Source: Fulvivirga lutea (GTDB taxonomy: Bacteria > Bacteroidota > Bacteroidia > Cytophagales > Cyclobacteriaceae). Taken from it: 64,000 nucleotides of DNA. The notes below the pieces were generated by a model, which searched no databases, had not been told where the DNA came from, and worked only from the letters and a program-made list of their open reading frames with translations. Positions 1 to 9,920 of the stretch are shown in pieces. How positions within the stretch are numbered: position 1 is the stretch's first letter; each line of letters opens with the position of its first letter. The stretch lies in the NCBI RefSeq assembly GCF_017068455.1, contig NZ_CP070608.1, positions 1,717,488-1,781,487 of the forward strand, given 5' to 3'. A program made the translations under genes and the position numbers.

Positions 1-26
1 TTTTTGCACTGAACACAAATGAATAT

Positions 27-50
27 AATCTAATAGAATTCAATTAGATT
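27..50 (-). terminator. Weak hairpin after histidine kinase gene
   Basis: An 8-bp perfect inverted repeat (AATCTAAT / ATTAGATT) around an 8-nt loop lies at the stop codon of the histidine kinase gene read on the minus strand. There is no clear T-run after it, so its role as a terminator is only a possibility. Confidence 0.25.
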
Positions 51-1359
51 ATATAATCACTTCAAAAACCGTTTTACCTTGCTCTGAACTTACTGAAATT
101 GTTCCATTATGAAGCCTGATAATCTGTCGGCAAAGTGCAAGGCCAATACCAGAACCTTCATCTTTGGTTGTGAAGAATGGAATAAAAATTTGGTCGATTT
201 TATCATCAGAAATGCCTGTACCGTTGTCTTCAATTAAGATGTTCACTTTATCATCGCCAAAAGCTCTAATGATTAGTTGAGGCTCTTCAACTTCTTCAAG
301 GGCTTCCAGCGCGTTCTTAATTAAATTGATGAAAACTTGCTCCAAAAGTCCACTATCAGCTAATAGTGAAACGTTATCGTCAATAATCAACTTATACTTC
401 ATCCTTTTTAATTCAGTTTGAAAGAGTAGCAAAACACGTTCTACAAGCGGCTTTAGTTCTACCTTTTGAAAATTGGGCTTTGGAATTTTAGTCAGCTTTT
501 TATAGGCCTCAGTAAAGTTTTGTAATCCGGCACTCCGTTGATGTATGGCATCCAATCCCTGGGAAAGCTTGTTCATTTCTTCAGGCTGGCCATGAGCATT
601 TTCTGCAATTACTTTAAGGGTTTCAGAAAGCGAAGTAATTGGGGTTACCGAGTTCATGATCTCATGGGTGAGTACGCGAATAAGTTTTTGCCAGGCTTCC
701 ATTTCAGAACTATCTAATTCATTCTTTATATTCTGGAATGAGATAAGTTTGTAGTAATCTTCACCCAATTTGAACTCAGTGGCATGCACAGAAAGTTGAA
801 GTAACTGCCCACCTATTTGTATTTTCTTCAGTTTGTTTTCGTTAGGCTTAATTTCTCGTAAGAAGTCTGGTAATTCAGGGTCAACAGAACTAAAATTATT
901 TAAAAAGGCTACTTGTTTTCTAGCCAGCAATTTTTGCAAAGCTCTATTCATTAAATGTATTCGCTCGTTTCTATCGAAACTGAGAATCCCTACTTTAACA
1001 TGATCTACCAATGATTCTAAATACAGGTGCTGGACTTCTTTTTGCGAACTTATGAGCTCAAAACGCTGAGTAATTTTATTGAAGGCCGAATACAATTTAT
1101 TGAATGACTTACCCTTTCCGCTCTCTGAAAATTTAGTGGTAAAATCATTTTGCAATAGTGCCAGTAGAAATGAAGTAAAATCACGATTGGTACGATCTAC
1201 ATACCAGACAAACTCAATAATAGCAATAACTAAAAAAATGATTAGATAAACTGACCTTAAGTAACGAGTGTCAACAAGAAGAAAATAGATGTGCAGACCA
1301 ATAATGGTGGTGATGATTAATATCCTAAGAAGAATGTTGAGTCTGAAATTGCGAATCAT
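49..1359 (-). CDS. Sensor histidine kinase (NtrB-like)
   Basis: Membrane sensor kinase that autophosphorylates on His and should pass phosphate to the NtrC-type regulator encoded just upstream. Two N-terminal membrane helices lie at about residues 8-28 and 36-53, a linker follows, and a PAS-like stretch spans about 115-215. The H-box LTHEIMNSVTP puts the phospho-acceptor His at about 232. The N-box NLIKNALEA is at about 345-353, and the G boxes are DNGTGI (about 378) and GSGIGLAL (about 402). The start codon overlaps the regulator's stop codon by 4 bp (ATGA), so the two are translationally coupled. The signal sensed is unknown. The domain order matches the soluble-PAS NtrB/AtoS type that pairs with sigma-54 activators. 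Confidence 0.93.
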   Translation of the reverse strand: MIRNFRLNILLRILIITTIIGLHIYFLLVDTRYLRSVYLIIFLVIAIIEFVWYVDRTNRDFTSFLLALLQNDFTTKFSESGKGKSFNKLYSAFNKITQRFELISSQKEVQHLYLESLVDHVKVGILSFDRNERIHLMNRALQKLLARKQVAFLNNFSSVDPELPDFLREIKPNENKLKKIQIGGQLLQLSVHATEFKLGEDYYKLISFQNIKNELDSSEMEAWQKLIRVLTHEIMNSVTPITSLSETLKVIAENAHGQPEEMNKLSQGLDAIHQRSAGLQNFTEAYKKLTKIPKPNFQKVELKPLVERVLLLFQTELKRMKYKLIIDDNVSLLADSGLLEQVFINLIKNALEALEEVEEPQLIIRAFGDDKVNILIEDNGTGISDDKIDQIFIPFFTTKDEGSGIGLALCRQIIRLHNGTISVSSEQGKTVFEVII

Positions 1360-2726
1360 AAATTATATTTTTCCATTCTTCTATACATGGCGCCACGCGA
1401 CAAACCTAGTTCTTTTGATGCATGACTAATATTGCCGTTATGCTTTTTTATAGCTTTTTGAATAGCCCAAGCTTCGATATTTTCAAGATCATAATTATCG
1501 AATTCATTAATCTCTTGATTTTTGTTTTGTAAAAACCCAAAATCCCGGGCTGTCAGCTTCGACCCTTCGGCTAAAATTGCTGCCCGCTCTACTGCATGTT
1601 GCAGTTCTCGAACATTACCCGGCCAATGATGCTTTTTTAATTCTTGAATTGCTGCATCCTCCAGAGTAAATACACTTTTGTGGTATTTCCTTTCGTACTT
1701 TTTTAAAAAGTGATGAATCAATTCATCAATATCTGAGATGCGATCTTTTAAGCTGGGTAAGTGTAATTCAACTGTATTGATGCGATAATATAAATCCTCC
1801 CTGAATTTCCCTTCTTCAACAGCCTTTTTGAGGTTAAGATTGGTAGCGCAAATTACTCTCACATCTATTTCCTTAGGAACATTAGATCCCACTTTCGTGA
1901 TTTGTCTTCTCTGTAATACTGTTAATAGTTTAGTCTGAAGGTTGGCAGGTAAGTTGCCTATCTCATCTAAAAATATAGTTCCGCCAGTGGCCGCCTCAAA
2001 CCGTCCAATTCTATCTTCTCGAGCATCTGTAAAAGCTCCTTTTTTATGACCAAATAGTTCGCTTTCAAACAAACTCTCTGGAATTGTGCCTAAATCTACT
2101 GTTATAAACACTTCATTAGCCCGAGCGGAGTTTTTATGAATAGCACGTGCAGCTACTTCCTTGCCGGTTCCATTTTCACCAAGTATTAAAACATCAGCAT
2201 CCGTTGGTGCTACTTTGGTAATAAGCTTTTGAATGTCTTTCATAGCTTGCGATGAGCCAATCATTTCACCAAATTGATGATCGATAGTAGAGCTGATCAT
2301 TTTCTCGCGTGACTCCAATTGCTTTACCCTTTTCTCTTTGTTGGAGAGCTCTAGTGCATTTTTAATTGTGATGATCAGTTTATCATTCTGCCAGGGCTTA
2401 ATAATAAAATCTATGGCGCCAGATTTCATGGCTTCTACAGCAATATCCACTTCGCCATAGGCAGTCATGAGAATTACATGAGTATCCGGACTGATTTCTA
2501 TTATTTTTTTGAGCCATTTCAAACCTTCAGCACCGGTGGTTTCCCCTTGCCTGAAGTTCATATCTAACAAAACCACATCAAAAGAATGCTCCTTAAAAGC
2601 TTCAGTAATCTGATTAGGGTTGTTAATCTTTTTTACGGTGGTAAAATGCTGCTCTAAAAGAAGCTGAGCAGATAACAGAATCAAATCATCGTCATCAACA
2701 ATTAGAATATTGCCTTTTAGTTTCAT
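1356..2726 (-). CDS. Sigma-54-dependent response regulator (NtrC family)
   Basis: Transcription activator working with sigma-54 RNA polymerase. Order of domains: receiver (about 1-125; VVLLDMNF holds the phospho-Asp), AAA+ ATPase (about 150-385; Walker A GENGTGKE, the sigma-54 contact loop GAFTDA, and the Walker B segment GGTIFLDEIG), and a C-terminal Fis-type helix-turn-helix ending SRGAMYRRMEKY. I chose the ATG at 2726. A longer reading begins with TTG at 2744 and adds six residues before MKLKGNILIVDDD, where receiver domains normally start. It is followed with 4-bp overlap by the sensor kinase. NtrC-type regulators of this subgroup often stand next to FtsX-like permeases in Cytophagales, and two such permeases are encoded divergently at 3.8-8.6 kb. 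That link is inference. Confidence 0.93.
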   Translation of the reverse strand: MKLKGNILIVDDDDLILLSAQLLLEQHFTTVKKINNPNQITEAFKEHSFDVVLLDMNFRQGETTGAEGLKWLKKIIEISPDTHVILMTAYGEVDIAVEAMKSGAIDFIIKPWQNDKLIITIKNALELSNKEKRVKQLESREKMISSTIDHQFGEMIGSSQAMKDIQKLITKVAPTDADVLILGENGTGKEVAARAIHKNSARANEVFITVDLGTIPESLFESELFGHKKGAFTDAREDRIGRFEAATGGTIFLDEIGNLPANLQTKLLTVLQRRQITKVGSNVPKEIDVRVICATNLNLKKAVEEGKFREDLYYRINTVELHLPSLKDRISDIDELIHHFLKKYERKYHKSVFTLEDAAIQELKKHHWPGNVRELQHAVERAAILAEGSKLTARDFGFLQNKNQEINEFDNYDLENIEAWAIQKAIKKHNGNISHASKELGLSRGAMYRRMEKYNL

Positions 2727-2755
2727 TTTTTTATCAATTAGCAACTACGATTCAA

Positions 2756-2788
2756 ACCTTACTAAGCCTTAAAGGCTTGGTAAGGTTA
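2756..2788. repeat. REP-like palindrome 1
   Basis: Near-perfect inverted repeat with arms AACCTTACTAAGCCTT / AAGGCTTGGTAAGGTT. It lies between the transposase-like gene and the regulator gene. Near-identical copies occur at 3578-3610 and, decayed, at 2847-2879 and 3284-3318. Confidence 0.8.
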
Positions 2789-2846
2789 AATACAGGAGAC
2801 TTTTTTTAACCCTACACTTCAGTTCTTTAAATCAAATTCAATTCCA

Positions 2847-2879
2847 AACCTTGCCAAGCATTTAAGCCGGGGTAAGATT
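2847..2879. repeat. REP-like palindrome 2 (diverged)
   Basis: Diverged copy of the same palindrome: left arm AACCTTGCCAAGC, right arm with GGGGTAAGA. It lies just past the stop codon of the REP-associated transposase gene. Confidence 0.6.
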
Positions 2880-2882
2880 TAT

Positions 2883-3533
2883 TTAAAAATCCACAACGTA
2901 ATTTTTCAACTCTTTATCAGGCTCATTTAATTCAAGGTTTTGATTATGAAATTCAATAAATGCACCTTTTCCACCGAACCAGCTATGTACTTCATCTCGA
3001 TTTAAACGAGTTGTTTCTTTGCTAATAAAGGCATTGTATGAAGAGAATTTCCATTGACTATATTCCTTTACAAATTGATGGTGAATAGGATTATGGTGAA
3101 TATAATGGATCAATCTGGTCAGGTAGTAATCAGAATTTACTTGAATACGTCTAAAGCTTTTTTGAAATAGTGAGCCGGTTCTATTGTGCTGTTTATTAAA
3201 GGATAGAGCATAGCTCATAAATAGCCTCTTAAATTGTTCTTCTAAAATCGTATTAACCTCAATCTGTGTTTCTTGCACTTCACCAACCTTACTAAGCCTC
3301 TGAGTCTTAGTAAGGTTCTTAGCATTTACAGCCTTTACGCGCATAAGAAAATGGAAATGATTGGGTAATAAACAATAAGCCAGCGTGTCAGCAAAAGGTG
3401 CTATATATTTATTCCACTTTTGAAGAAAATAGATATAGTTATCTGTTGACTTAAAAATATCTTCTTTATTATTTCCACGGTTAAAAATGTGGTAATAGTT
3501 GTCGATTTCGAATTTTGAATGATAGTCTGGCAT
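2883..3533 (-). CDS. REP-associated tyrosine transposase (RAYT), Y1/HUH family
   Basis: Single-domain Y1 transposase-like protein of the IS200/REP-associated (RAYT) type, thought to act on REP palindromes as single-stranded DNA. The HUH metal motif is in LLPNHFHFLMRV (about residue 55-66). The catalytic-tyrosine helix is in TRLIHYIHHNP. The family's C-terminal WKFSSYNAF segment follows. At 216 aa it is in the usual range. REP-like palindromes lie on both sides, and one is embedded in the reading frame (3284-3318, encoding roughly NLTKTQRLSK) without breaking it. The gene is alone on its strand between the regulator and the divergent permeases. A single copy with nearby REPs and no inverted-repeat ends fits a domesticated chromosomal RAYT rather than an active insertion sequence. 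Confidence 0.87.
   Translation of the reverse strand: MPDYHSKFEIDNYYHIFNRGNNKEDIFKSTDNYIYFLQKWNKYIAPFADTLAYCLLPNHFHFLMRVKAVNAKNLTKTQRLSKVGEVQETQIEVNTILEEQFKRLFMSYALSFNKQHNRTGSLFQKSFRRIQVNSDYYLTRLIHYIHHNPIHHQFVKEYSQWKFSSYNAFISKETTRLNRDEVHSWFGGKGAFIEFHNQNLELNEPDKELKNYVVDF
3284..3318. repeat. REP-like palindrome inside the RAYT gene
   Basis: Palindrome AACCTTACTAAGCC...CTTAGTAAGGTT placed in frame within the transposase gene. It is the same family as the copies at 2756 and 3578. Confidence 0.75.
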
Positions 3534-3577
3534 TTAAGATTCCCTAGATATATTGTTTAGAATAATGGACTTCGAAA

Positions 3578-3610
3578 AACCTTACTAAGCCTCAAAGGCT
3601 TGGTAAGGTT
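3578..3610. repeat. REP-like palindrome 3
   Basis: Arms AACCTTACTAAGCCT / AGGCTTGGTAAGGTT with a CA(A) centre. It differs by one base from the copy at 2756 and lies upstream of the transposase gene. The rest of 3611-3813 shows no further gene or clear promoter. Confidence 0.8.
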
Positions 3611-3813
3611 AAATCAAGTTTTAATATTCAAGGAATAAAGCTATAGAAAAACCATGCAATTACTTAACTAACTGCCCATAAATGGACACTATGGTGTTGT
3701 ATGCGTGGACAGTTTCGTAAATTAGATATGGAGGTTTGATTGTAATGTATTGATAATGAGTTGTTTAAAAATCATGGCATAGCAATGGTAGCCGTGTTTA
3801 TCAAAAATAGATT

Positions 3814-6222
3814 ATGATAAAGAGTTATTTGGTTCTTGCATTCCGGAGATTTCTAAAATCACGCGTCTTTAGTCTGATAAATATTATAGGTCTTTCTTTA
3901 GGAATTACTTGTTGCTTGCTCATAGCAATATTTGCTTTTCACGAGTATTCTTATGACCGGCATAATGCACAAGCGGAACGTCTCTATATTGTTAATTATC
4001 AATTAGAATTTGGAAACCGTGTTCTGGAATTGCCACAAACTCCTGCATTGTTGACTAATGAAGTCAAGAAATTTGAGGGTGTAGAAAAGGCATCAAGGTT
4101 GTATAAGATATCCAATGCTATGTTATCATCGGAAGATGAGTCATTTATTGAAGAGTTTGGGTATGCTGTTGACTCAGACTTTCTAAATATGTTCACATTT
4201 CAAACTTTAGCAGGCTCAATTGAAAAGGGCTTTACCACATCGAATGAAATTATTCTTACAGATAAACTGGCAGTAAAATATTTTGGAAATCAGACAGCCA
4301 TAGGTAAAACCATATGTCTTGACAAAGAGAACTGCTATCAGGTTCTGGCTGTAATCAACGATTTGCCAACCAATTCCAACTTCGAGTTTGACTATTTATT
4401 ACCCTTTGATCACGTTGAAAAATCGGGACGGCAGCTCGATAGCTGGGGAAGAATATTTTCATTCACTTACGTTTTGCTTGATGCTAAAAATGATTTGAAC
4501 TCATTCAATGAAAACCTCGACAACTTAGTAGCAGGTTTAAATGAGGAAAGAGATGGTCAAAAAGTTGGGCAGATGTATGCACAAAATATTCTCGATATCC
4601 ACTGGGGCATTAATACTATTACTGGTGAGGTTAATGATAATTTGAGTGGTGGATTAAAGAACCTCGGTAGTCTTCGTTTACTAAAAATATATTTAGGTAT
4701 TGCAGGTATCATATTGATTATTGCTATCATTAATTTTGTTAATCTGAGCATCAGCATTTATGTAAAACGCATAAAAAATGTTGGGTTACAAAAAGCTATT
4801 GGAGCATCCCGTGTTCAACTCGTATTTGGGTATTTATTAGAATCCACCTTTTATGTTTTGTTGGCAACTGCTTTCGCCTTGCTAGTTGCAGACCTGCTTC
4901 TTCCAACTTTCAATCAATTGCTGGAAGTGAATTTAACTATTCAACAATTTTTGAATCAGGTTAATATTTTCTGGTTGATTATCTCAATGGCTGGCTTTAT
5001 CCTATTATGTGGGCTTCTGTCAGGTTTATACCCTGCTCTCCTTATTACCAAGGTTAGTTTTGCACAAGCAACACATAATAAAATGAATTTTGGTGCAAAT
5101 GGTTTGATTACACATGTTTTAATTATTTGTCAGTTTGCTGTGGCGATGGTTTTTGTGATCGGAATGTTTGTAGTTACCGATCAGCTAAAATACGTCCAAA
5201 ATTTAGACTGGGGCTTTGACAAGGATGAATTAGTTACTATTAATCTTTATGGTGATCTTCAATCGGATATTCAAGCGCTGGATAACTCCCTGAGTGAATT
5301 AGGTGTTGTTGAACGGGTGGCTTTTACCAAAAGTTTTCCGCGTGGAGTTAGCTCCAGAGGAACATTTAATTGGGAAGGTAAAAACCCAGATAACAAGGTG
5401 ATTTTTGATATGATCAGTGCAAGTCCAAACTTTCTTACTACATCAGGAATAAAGCTTGTAGAGGGCGAAGTACCATACTTGTTGAATAATGATTCTTCTT
5501 ATTACCATATAATTAACAAAAAGGCTTATCAAGAAATGCTTCCTGATTTCAAGGGGAGGGAGGATGAAATAATTGGAAGCGTTTTAGATGGAGGAAAAAT
5601 AACAGGTATAGTTGATGATTTTATGCTATGGTCAGCTTACGAGGATATTAGCCCTGTTGTGATACGAATTTCTAATGTAGAAAAGTGGCGTAAAGCTTTA
5701 GTTAAAGTAAATAGTTCTCAAGGGATTGAAGTGGCAGGAACGCTAGAAGCGGCTTATAAAAAACACAGCCCAGATTATCCATTTGAGATGAATTTTGTTG
5801 ATGATGATCTTGATACAAGATATAGCAGTGCCGTCCGCACAAAAAGAATATATTCTATCGGCTCTATTTTAACAATAATCATATCTAGCCTTGGTCTGTT
5901 TGGCATATCAGCACATAGCACACAAAAGAGAATTAAGGAAATTGGAATAAGGAAAGTGCTTGGCGCTTCAGTGCAGAGCATTATCAAATTAATGTCAAAA
6001 GAATATATTCTTCTTGCACTTATATCAATAATAATAGCAGCACCGGTTGCCTATTATGTACTTAATAATTGGCTGGATAATTTCCATAGGAAGATTGAAT
6101 TCAATATTCTTCCATTCATTATTGGAACTCTTTTAACAACTATTATAACGGTCATAACGGTTGGTATCCATGCCATTAAATCGGCCAGATTAAATCCTGC
6201 TGAGACGCTCAAAACAGAATAA
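3814..6222 (+). CDS. FtsX/MacB-type ABC transporter permease
   Basis: Integral inner-membrane permease of the MacB/FtsX class, probably moving a peptide or lipid-like substrate or giving a mechanical signal across the envelope. It has an N-terminal anchor helix (about 18-42, preceded by FRRFLKSRVFSLINIIGLSLG), a periplasmic MacB-like domain (about 45-285), three helices at about 290-420, a second short MacB-like domain, and three C-terminal helices from about 680. At 802 aa it has the duplicated form common in Bacteroidota. The repeated sequence VGLQKAIGAS / IGIRKVLGAS is the conserved cytoplasmic loop of this family. The paralogue begins 17 bp after its stop, so the two are co-transcribed. 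No ATPase gene is in the window. Confidence 0.9.
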   Translation: MIKSYLVLAFRRFLKSRVFSLINIIGLSLGITCCLLIAIFAFHEYSYDRHNAQAERLYIVNYQLEFGNRVLELPQTPALLTNEVKKFEGVEKASRLYKISNAMLSSEDESFIEEFGYAVDSDFLNMFTFQTLAGSIEKGFTTSNEIILTDKLAVKYFGNQTAIGKTICLDKENCYQVLAVINDLPTNSNFEFDYLLPFDHVEKSGRQLDSWGRIFSFTYVLLDAKNDLNSFNENLDNLVAGLNEERDGQKVGQMYAQNILDIHWGINTITGEVNDNLSGGLKNLGSLRLLKIYLGIAGIILIIAIINFVNLSISIYVKRIKNVGLQKAIGASRVQLVFGYLLESTFYVLLATAFALLVADLLLPTFNQLLEVNLTIQQFLNQVNIFWLIISMAGFILLCGLLSGLYPALLITKVSFAQATHNKMNFGANGLITHVLIICQFAVAMVFVIGMFVVTDQLKYVQNLDWGFDKDELVTINLYGDLQSDIQALDNSLSELGVVERVAFTKSFPRGVSSRGTFNWEGKNPDNKVIFDMISASPNFLTTSGIKLVEGEVPYLLNNDSSYYHIINKKAYQEMLPDFKGREDEIIGSVLDGGKITGIVDDFMLWSAYEDISPVVIRISNVEKWRKALVKVNSSQGIEVAGTLEAAYKKHSPDYPFEMNFVDDDLDTRYSSAVRTKRIYSIGSILTIIISSLGLFGISAHSTQKRIKEIGIRKVLGASVQSIIKLMSKEYILLALISIIIAAPVAYYVLNNWLDNFHRKIEFNILPFIIGTLLTTIITVITVGIHAIKSARLNPAETLKTE

Positions 6223-6239
6223 ACTCAAACAACAACGCC

Positions 6240-8630
6240 ATGTTTAAGAACAATTTTAAAGTAGCCTTAAGAAATTTACAAAGAAGTAAAGCATATGCTT
6301 TTATTAATATTATTGGCTTAACCATTGGTCTCACAGGTGCCTGTTTGTTGAGCATGCATATCAAAAATGAGCTTTCCTTCGATAAATTTCATTCTAAATC
6401 AGACCGAATTGCTCGTATCGTTGAGGAGCAAACGACACAGAATAATTCACGTTTAATTGGCAGAACATCTTATTTAACTGGACCAGAGCTCTTAAATGAA
6501 TTTGATCGAATTGAAGAGCAAACTAGGATTCTTCAGCCGTTCGGTCATCTGGATATTATTTGGAATGGTGAACGAATTAGTGAACGTAAGTGGATTTTAG
6601 TAGATAGCACCTTCTTTCATGTTTTTGACTTTCATCTGCTAGAAGGAGATAGGCGGACTGCATTAGACAAGCCAAATTCGGCCATACTCACCCAATCGTC
6701 AGCACAGAAATACTATGGCAATGAATCTCCAGTAGGTAAAATAATAGAATTCAGTGGTATGGAGCCTATGCTCGTGACAGGCGTACTGGAAGATGCGCCT
6801 TACAATTCTCATCTTCAGTTTGATGTGATGATCACTATGAATTCTGCCATTCAAAATTTTCCATGGTGGGAGCGCCTTACAACCTCACCTCAATCTTTAG
6901 TTGCCTCGACCTATTTTGTGTTCGACCAGCCCGAGTCAATTCAAGATGTAGCTAGCCGATTAGGTGAATGGGCTTCTGAAAATCGAGACCAAGAATATAA
7001 TGAGACGAGAAAGCTCATGCTTCAGCCAATGGAGGAGGCATATTTAAGTACGGATAATGTGGAATTTGCCTTTTGTACCGTATCTGGCAGTAAGGAAAAC
7101 CTATATTTATTTGGTGCTCTCGCCATATTTTTAATTGTTATTGCCTGCATCAACTATATTAACTTGGCCACCTCAAAATCGATGGAAAGAGCTAAGGAAA
7201 TAGGTATTCGAAAGGTTTCTGGTGCCTATCGTAATCAGCTAATTGCTCAGTTTTTAACCGAATCTGTTGCAATTTCCTTGATATCATTTTTTCTTTCGTT
7301 ACTGTGTATCGATTTAGTCTTACCAATATTCAGTGAGATAACGGAGTCCACCATTATCACAGCATTTACAATTGAAAATCTGTTGCTTTTGGGTGGATTA
7401 ACATTGTTTATAGGTTTGTTTTCCGGAATATATCCCGCTATCCATTTATCAAGGCTTCAGCCAGCAGCATCTTTGAAATCATCTAATTCACAAGTGGGTG
7501 GGGCAGGCTTAAGAAAGGTGCTGGTTATTACTCAGTTTACCTTATCGATATTTATGATTGTCGCTACAGTGGTAGTCACTAACCAGATGCAATTCTTGAA
7601 AAATAAGGATTTGGGCTTTGATGAAGACCGTATGTTGGTCATCGATATTAACAATGGGAATGTGCGCAACAGCTTTGAAGCGATGAAAAACGAGTTCTCG
7701 AAGATAAATGGTGTTACTCATGTGGCTTCATCAAGCAGAGTGCCTGGCGAATGGAAGAACATTCGAGAAGTGATGGTAAGAAATGCCGAAAATGATTCAT
7801 CTACCTGTTTTTTTATGGGCTTTGATGAGGCTATGATGGCTACCTATGATTTGAATCTTTTAGAAGGAAGAAATTTTAGTGGTAATCTGGCAGAAGATTC
7901 GAGTACGGTTATTCTTAATCAGAGGGCAGCAAAAATTCTTGGCGATTTATCTATAGGTGACGAATTGAGATTTCCTGAAGCTGATTATCCTATTAAAGTA
8001 ATTGGCATTGTTGAAGACTTTAATTTCCAATCGCTGCATAATGAAATTGGGCCATTGGTGATTGGGCACTGGTTTAACACAGTAGCCGTTATCGATTATT
8101 TTTCACTAAAAATAAATAAAGGTGCTAGTCTGCAACAGGTAGTAGCTGATGCTAAAAAAGTGCATGAACAGTTTGATGATACTACCCCCATGGAATTCCA
8201 TTTTCTGGATGAACAAATTGACCAGTTTTACAGAACAGAGCAAAAGGCCCAGTCTATTTTTAGTATCGGTGCAGGACTAACAATGATAATTGCATGCATG
8301 GGGCTGTTTGGACTTGCGTCATTCGTTGTTCAAAAGCGAACCAAAGAAATAGGAATTAGAAAAATATTAGGAGCCTCAGAAGTAAACCTGATGATTATTC
8401 TTTCTGCAACCTTTACTAAACAAGTATTGGTTTCCCTGATTATTGCAATTCCTCTATCGTTCTATGTAATGGACCAATGGCTTAACAACTTTGCCTATCG
8501 CAAAGAAATCAACATGAGCTATTTTCTGATTGCAGGTTTATTAGCAGTTTCCATTGCACTCATAACCGTAAGCTATAGAGTGATAAAGGCTGCGCTGCTT
8601 AATCCGGTTGATACTTTGAGGAATGAGTAG
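6240..8630 (+). CDS. FtsX/MacB-type ABC transporter permease (paralogue)
   Basis: Second permease of the pair, 796 aa, with the same layout: N-terminal helix (about 20-40), large extracytoplasmic domain, three middle helices (about 285-430), second extracytoplasmic domain, three C-terminal helices. The loops carry EIGIRKVSGA and EIGIRKILGAS. It probably forms a heterodimer with the protein encoded just upstream, and a MacB-like ATPase must come from elsewhere. The S41-like peptidase gene follows after 45 bp and may belong to the same transcript. Confidence 0.9.
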   Translation: MFKNNFKVALRNLQRSKAYAFINIIGLTIGLTGACLLSMHIKNELSFDKFHSKSDRIARIVEEQTTQNNSRLIGRTSYLTGPELLNEFDRIEEQTRILQPFGHLDIIWNGERISERKWILVDSTFFHVFDFHLLEGDRRTALDKPNSAILTQSSAQKYYGNESPVGKIIEFSGMEPMLVTGVLEDAPYNSHLQFDVMITMNSAIQNFPWWERLTTSPQSLVASTYFVFDQPESIQDVASRLGEWASENRDQEYNETRKLMLQPMEEAYLSTDNVEFAFCTVSGSKENLYLFGALAIFLIVIACINYINLATSKSMERAKEIGIRKVSGAYRNQLIAQFLTESVAISLISFFLSLLCIDLVLPIFSEITESTIITAFTIENLLLLGGLTLFIGLFSGIYPAIHLSRLQPAASLKSSNSQVGGAGLRKVLVITQFTLSIFMIVATVVVTNQMQFLKNKDLGFDEDRMLVIDINNGNVRNSFEAMKNEFSKINGVTHVASSSRVPGEWKNIREVMVRNAENDSSTCFFMGFDEAMMATYDLNLLEGRNFSGNLAEDSSTVILNQRAAKILGDLSIGDELRFPEADYPIKVIGIVEDFNFQSLHNEIGPLVIGHWFNTVAVIDYFSLKINKGASLQQVVADAKKVHEQFDDTTPMEFHFLDEQIDQFYRTEQKAQSIFSIGAGLTMIIACMGLFGLASFVVQKRTKEIGIRKILGASEVNLMIILSATFTKQVLVSLIIAIPLSFYVMDQWLNNFAYRKEINMSYFLIAGLLAVSIALITVSYRVIKAALLNPVDTLRNE

Positions 8631-8675
8631 TAATTTCTCTGTAGTTTTAGCAGCTAGTCACAATCTATATTCTTA

Positions 8676-9920
8676 ATGTCGATAAAAAATATTTTGACAA
8701 TCTCATTGTTTTTCGTTTCTAGTTTATCTTTTGCGCAAGTCTATCCTTCCCTAAAATCTCTTGTCTTAGAAGTTGATTATTATTCAAGCTCAACTTTTAC
8801 AGAGTTGTTTACGGCATTCAACAAACAACTTTCGCAAACATTCGAATTAGATATTGATCAGGACTTAAATAGAATTGAAAATGAAGTGGATATTGAGAAT
8901 TATTTAATTGCGCTTAGTTCTCAAGAATCCAAGATTCGCTCTAAACTTGAGGATTATGGTATATCTGTAAATATGGATATCTATTTGAGTGACTTTTATA
9001 TCTCTTCTACTAATGGTTATCAGTATTCGATGGTCGTAGAGCAAAGTTACTATGACAGTTTGAGTACGAGTATTATAAAGCCTTTTGGTTATCATAGAGA
9101 CAATAGCGGTAAAGTAAGAATATCTGGAATTAAGAATTTAAATTGTAACAGTTCAAATGATATAAATGAGGGTGATGAGATAGTGAAAATTAACTCTTAT
9201 CCTGTCAGATTATTGCCAAATGGGCTAATTAATACCATTCTAAATACAAACCGCAAAATTGAACTTGAGCTGAAGTCAAGCGCCAATGATTCGCTAAAAT
9301 ATAAGGTTTTTGAAAGCCTAGTTAATGCAAGACCTGAGCCTATTCTGACTGAGGTTTATCAGAACTCGACTTTGATTGTCAAACTCAACTCCTTTCTAGA
9401 GAATGGGGATACAAGCAAGCTTCTAAATACATTATCACAAAGCAAGGATAACATTGAAAAAGTGATTTTGGATTTAAGGAATTTTGAAGGAGGAGTTTTT
9501 CAAGAATTAATTAATCTGGTAGATTTTTTCACAAAAAAGAATTCTGAAATAGTTAGGATATCGACATTTGGAAAAGAAATTGAAAAACGAAAATCGATTT
9601 ATTCTCCAGTTATTAAAAATGCTAAAATTTTAGTACTAATTAATAATGGTACTAGTTCAGGTGCGAATGTTGTAGCTGGTGCGTTAAAATTTAATAATAT
9701 CGGATTCTTAATTGGTGAAAAAACTACTCCTCAGAATTCATTGCAATTAACAAGACCATTACACAATTACAATTACTTCGCTAAAATTGTGATTGGCAAT
9801 TTCTTTTTTGGAGTTGATAAGTCACTTTATGAAAATGGTATTTCACCAGATAACTATATCAAGGATTGCGTAACTTCTGAGGAAGATAGTATTTTGGATT
9901 ATGCTTTGAGTTATGATTAA
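8676..9920 (+). CDS. Exported S41-family (tail-specific) peptidase-like protein
   Basis: Signal peptide at residues 1-20 (ends SLSFAQ), so the protein is exported. The middle carries a PDZ-like stretch ([14 protein letters not shown], about 165-178). The C-terminal half looks like the S41 protease fold: DLRNFEGG (about 264) and then [20 protein letters not shown] (about 323), where S41 enzymes carry the catalytic Ser, followed by GFLIGEKT. The usual nucleophile context is SASASE. Here it is TSSGAN, so activity cannot be assumed. Its 3' end overlaps the convergent aspS gene by 4 bp. Its position after the permeases suggests shared expression. Confidence 0.75.
   Translation: MSIKNILTISLFFVSSLSFAQVYPSLKSLVLEVDYYSSSTFTELFTAFNKQLSQTFELDIDQDLNRIENEVDIENYLIALSSQESKIRSKLEDYGISVNMDIYLSDFYISSTNGYQYSMVVEQSYYDSLSTSIIKPFGYHRDNSGKVRISGIKNLNCNSSNDINEGDEIVKINSYPVRLLPNGLINTILNTNRKIELELKSSANDSLKYKVFESLVNARPEPILTEVYQNSTLIVKLNSFLENGDTSKLLNTLSQSKDNIEKVILDLRNFEGGVFQELINLVDFFTKKNSEIVRISTFGKEIEKRKSIYSPVIKNAKILVLINNGTSSGANVVAGALKFNNIGFLIGEKTTPQNSLQLTRPLHNYNYFAKIVIGNFFFGVDKSLYENGISPDNYIKDCVTSEEDSILDYALSYD

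Noticed and set aside
3680-3760. Sigma-54 (-24/-12) promoter before the permease genes
   Set aside because: TGG and TTG elements are present but their spacing does not fit the TGGCAC-N5-TTGC consensus.
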